DNA of 64,000 nt from Natronorubrum halalkaliphilum (GTDB lineage: Archaea > Halobacteriota > Halobacteria > Halobacteriales > Natrialbaceae), in contig NZ_WUYX01000053.1 of assembly GCF_009834785.1 (NCBI RefSeq), positions 1-64,000 of the forward strand, in the 5' to 3' direction. The notes beneath the pieces are model-generated. The model searched no databases and had not been told where the DNA came from. It worked only from the letters and a program-made list of their open reading frames with translations. How positions within the stretch are numbered: position 1 is the first letter of the stretch; every line of letters begins with the position of its first letter. Made by a program: the position numbers and the translations under genes. Below, in pieces: positions 61,844 to 64,000 of the stretch.

Positions 61844-61854
61844 GCAGATTCGAA
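61844..61854 (-). repeat. Inverted T-arm fragment
   Basis: gcagattcgaa is the reverse complement of the tRNA T-loop segment TTCGAATCTGC. It sits between the two forward tRNA-end copies. Confidence 0.5.
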
Positions 61855-61888
61855 TCAGGAAGGAGCTTTGCTCCGACCGTGGTTCGTG

Positions 61889-61905
61889 ATCTGCGCCGGC
61901 CCACT
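61889..61905 (+). other. Second tRNA-Pro 3'-end copy (outer attR-like)
   Basis: ATCTGCGCCGGCCCACT matches 38850-38866, including two bases beyond the mature tRNA. It is degenerate upstream (gttcgtg for gttcga). It may be the true boundary or an older att relic. Confidence 0.65.
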
Positions 61906-61958
61906 GGATATAAACCCCGTTCCCCGCATTTCCTGACAGTTAGCGACCGGTTTGGGGG

Positions 61959-62360
61959 ATGGTCGGCGTGACGATCGCGCCGCGGCCGTCGACGACCACC
62001 GATTCAAGGTGCAGCCACTGCGGCGCGTACGTCACGGACCGGTTCGGCCGCGTCTTTGGTGACGAAAACGATCAGGCCCACCGCTGTCCTGATTGTGATT
62101 CGTATCACCGATTGAGTCGCGGCTCCGCGGCCGGCGTTGACGTCCGTGTTCCGGACCCGGACACAGACCGAAAAACCGGAAGGCGCCCCTCGAGCGCTAC
62201 GGAGATCAGCTCGCCGTCTGTGATGTTTGGTTCGGCGAGTCGGCTGTACAGCGTCGATCGGCGGGCACCTATCGCCAGTCTGGTCCAGCAAGCGATCGTC
62301 GAGGAGGATCAACGGACGTCAGAGCAACGGAAGCATAAGCCGACGGAGGTGCGCTTCTGA
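61959..62360 (+). CDS. Zinc-ribbon (DUF7563-like) protein
   Basis: The 133-residue protein has a zinc ribbon at about 17-47: RCSHCGAYVTDRFGRVFGDE, then HRCPDCDSYHRL. I believe this N-terminal domain is the haloarchaeal DUF7563. The C-terminal 80 residues are polar and basic (QQAIVEEDQRTSEQRKHKPT). It is the first chromosomal gene after the island. The function is unknown. Confidence 0.65.
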   Translation: MVGVTIAPRPSTTTDSRCSHCGAYVTDRFGRVFGDENDQAHRCPDCDSYHRLSRGSAAGVDVRVPDPDTDRKTGRRPSSATEISSPSVMFGSASRLYSVDRRAPIASLVQQAIVEEDQRTSEQRKHKPTEVRF

Positions 62361-62393
62361 CAAAACTGAACGAGGCTACCCGCAGATGAACTA

Positions 62394-62438
62394 CCCCTGC
62401 CTCCTCGCCAGCGGAAGCTGGCTCCTTGAGGACAGGGG
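62394..62438. other. Compound stem-loop (possible terminator or IS200/IS605 right-end relic)
   Basis: Nested perfect arms: cccctg/cagggg (62394-62399, 62433-62438), cctc/gagg (62400-62403, 62428-62431) and gccagc-ggaa-gctggc (62407-62422). It starts 34 bp past the zinc-ribbon gene stop. It resembles, by memory, the structured right ends of haloarchaeal tnpB elements in minus orientation. Confidence 0.4.
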
Positions 62439-62821
62439 CTTAGCGCCCTAATATCCAGCTAAACCAGCGGCGGAGAGGGAACGATCGCATTTGCAACGGC
62501 TGCATCGGCGAAAAACAGGACGAATGCGAACCAGGCCTGGAATTCGTGTTCGGGGGTTCGAATCGACGCGTACACGTACGCAGCCAAGCTGACTACCATG
62601 AGCTGAATCACGAACTACATTCTGATAAAGCAACACGAAACGGTCCGCATGAGTTCGTGAAGTACCTCGAGGGCAGTCATTCGAGCCCCGATACTTCTGT
62701 GGACGTCGCCTCTCGGGTTCGGCTTCGAGGAAACGGGTCTCGATCAGCGATTCGGGAGCGTCGGTCGTCGCGACCCTGAAGACGTCGACGACAGCCTGTT
62801 ATACGCTGAGCAGGCGCAATA

Positions 62822-62863
62822 CCACGGCCTTCAGGCCGTGGATACGCGCCGTCACTTAGTGAC
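62822..62863. repeat. Left-end hairpins of the tnpB element
   Basis: ccacggcc-ttca-ggccgtgg (62822-62841) is a perfect 8-bp hairpin. It is followed by gtcac-tta-gtgac (62851-62863). Subterminal imperfectly located hairpins of this kind are recognised by TnpA in IS200/IS605 elements. Confidence 0.55.
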
Positions 62864-62954
62864 ATATTCCACCGGCACCGACAGACCCGGATATTCCACA
62901 CCAAACACAGACTTTAATAGACTCTATTCCATAACTGGTTATGAACACAGTCCG

Positions 62955-64000
62955 ATGCTGGAGACGACCCGTACCTACGTCGCACGCATCACGAACCTCG
63001 ATCAGGTTCGTGACGACCTTGACCAGTGCGGGTTCGGAGCATCGAAACTGTGGAATGTCGGACGCTACTACATCCAAGGACAGTGGGACGAAGACGGTGA
63101 GATTCCCGACGAAGCCGAACTGAAATCGGAGTTGAAAGACCACGAACGCTACAGTGACCTGCATTCTCAGTCAAGTCAGCGAGTTCTCGAAGAACTTGCT
63201 GAAGCGTTCAATGGTTGGTACAACTCCGATGACGGCAACAACCCACCCGGCTATCGGAAACGTGGCGACCGACACCCACGCTCCACTGTGACCTGGAAAC
63301 AGAAAGGCATCAAACACGACGACAAGCACGGCCAGCTTCGCCTCTCGAAAGGCTGGAATCTGAAAGACGGACGGTCAGACTTCATCCTCGCCGAGTACGA
63401 AACTCGGCCCGACGTAGAAGTGGAGAACATCCAGCAAGTGCGTGCCGTCTGGAACGGAGACGAGTGGGAACTACACCTCGTCTGCAAAAAAGAGATTCCA
63501 GTCGAGGACGCTCCCGGCGACAAGACGGCGGGTATCGATCTCGGCATCAGCAACTACCTTGCCATCGACTACGAGGACGGCCCCTCAGAGTTGTATCCGG
63601 GGAACACGCTGAAAGAAGACAAGCACTACTTCACCCGCGAGGAATACCAGACCGAAGGCAAGAACGGGCTGTCAAAGCGTGCGCGGAAAGCCCGAAGGAA
63701 ACTCTCTCGGCGCAAAGACCACTTCCTCCACACACTCTCAAAACACATCGTACAACGGTGTGTCGAAGAAGGCGTGGAGAAGATAGCAGTTGGCGACCTT
63801 AGCGACATCCGCGAAGGCGTGAACGGTAACTCGCGGAACTGGGGTCAATCGGGGAATAAGAAATTGCATGGGTGGGAGTTCGACCGCTTCACGAACTTGC
63901 TCGAATATAAGGCTGAAGAACACGGCATCCTCGTTGACCGCGTAGACGAGGAAAATACCTCGAAGACGTGTTCGTGTTGCGGGCAGATTCGAGACAGCAA
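62955..64000 (+). CDS. tnpB: IS1341-type TnpB RNA-guided nuclease, truncated by window end
   Basis: About 348 residues are visible and the frame continues past the edge. The protein begins MLETTRTYVARITNLDQV and has the OrfB helical N-terminus (ASKLWNVGRYYIQGQW). RuvC-I is TAGIDLGISNYLAI with its Asp. The usual RuvC-II Glu position is in IAVGDLSDIREG (Asp-Leu form). The zinc finger starts as KTCSCCGQIRDS at the edge. TnpB nucleases use an RNA from the element's right end. No tnpA is visible upstream, as in IS1341-type elements. It has no stop in the window, so ordinary ORF lists miss it. Confidence 0.9.
   Translation, partial: MLETTRTYVARITNLDQVRDDLDQCGFGASKLWNVGRYYIQGQWDEDGEIPDEAELKSELKDHERYSDLHSQSSQRVLEELAEAFNGWYNSDDGNNPPGYRKRGDRHPRSTVTWKQKGIKHDDKHGQLRLSKGWNLKDGRSDFILAEYETRPDVEVENIQQVRAVWNGDEWELHLVCKKEIPVEDAPGDKTAGIDLGISNYLAIDYEDGPSELYPGNTLKEDKHYFTREEYQTEGKNGLSKRARKARRKLSRRKDHFLHTLSKHIVQRCVEEGVEKIAVGDLSDIREGVNGNSRNWGQSGNKKLHGWEFDRFTNLLEYKAEEHGILVDRVDEENTSKTCSCCGQIRDS

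Larger units (their letters stand above)
61514..61958. other. Right-end att region of the island
   Basis: 445 bases without a gene. It holds a fragment resembling the tRNA middle (agcttggta, 61653-61661, and gtggccgtaaccgca, 61686-61700). After it come a 52-bp intrusion, the exact tRNA 3' copy, a hairpin, an inverted T-arm fragment and a second 3' copy. Confidence 0.65.
62361..62954. other. 594-bp structured noncoding region before tnpB
   Basis: It contains the compound stem-loop at 62394-62438, the hairpins 62822-62841 and 62851-62863, and the palindrome 62931-62944. The frames in between look degraded. One frame upstream of tnpB (about 62690-62810) has coding-like composition without a start and may be a gene relic. 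Confidence 0.45.

Noticed and set aside
1-64000. CRISPR array
   Set aside because: I found no regularly spaced repeats of 25-40 nt with unique spacers. The iterons at 46566-47111 are only four, inverted and irregularly spaced.

Overview
The window is a piece of a haloarchaeal chromosome. The GC-rich, acidic-residue-rich coding, leaderless-looking starts behind TATA boxes, and archaeal genes (Pus10, TrmY, aIF5B, Nob1, split GuaA) all point to Halobacteria. The gene set would fit a Natrialbales-type species, but that rank is my inference and no marker settles it.

Region 1 (1-38864) is core chromosome. It holds nucleotide synthesis genes (purB; a PurN-AICAR transformylase fusion; carA with a divergent Lrp/AsnC regulator; a pyrG-guaA operon), an IDI-like Nudix protein, a MoaB-like/formyl-THF ligase-like pair, the aIF5B / PRC-barrel / Nob1 / CPBP protease cluster, pgi, secF-secD, a cation exchanger, RNase HII, an S9 peptidase, and Pus10. 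These are followed by an HtrA-type lipoprotease, several small haloarchaeal proteins and TrmY. Pus10 and TrmY act on the same tRNA position (54). The region ends with a tRNA-Pro(CGG) gene at 38792-38864.

Region 2 (about 38865-61905) is a 23-kb island integrated into the 3' end of that tRNA. A 22-nt copy of the tRNA 3' end recurs at 61753-61774, a second shorter copy at 61889-61905, and a tyrosine recombinase sits just inside (60476-61513). The DNA is visibly richer in A+T in places. No capsid, terminase or portal gene is visible, so I read it as an integrative plasmid or defence/accessory island rather than a provirus. Cargo includes an HsdR-N-like nuclease, a winged-helix/amino-methyltransferase fusion, a Dam-type methylase in an operon with zinc-motif proteins, a ribbon-helix-helix/coiled-coil/zinc protein preceded by four inverted iterons, an erythromycin-esterase homologue, a single-chain type IIG restriction-modification enzyme followed by a minimal tyrosine recombinase, a translationally coupled C39-like cysteine protease plus helical protein, a possible ADP-ribosyltransferase-like protein, a DUF3800 protein and a PD-(D/E)XK nuclease.

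Region 3 (61906-64000) returns to chromosome with a zinc-ribbon protein. It then has a structured intergenic stretch and the 5' part of an IS1341-type tnpB that runs off the window end.

The strongest candidates for something undescribed are the iteron/RHH-zinc module (46566-48109) and the cysteine protease/helical protein pair (56036-57624). The tandem tRNA-derived att structure (61753-61905) comes next.
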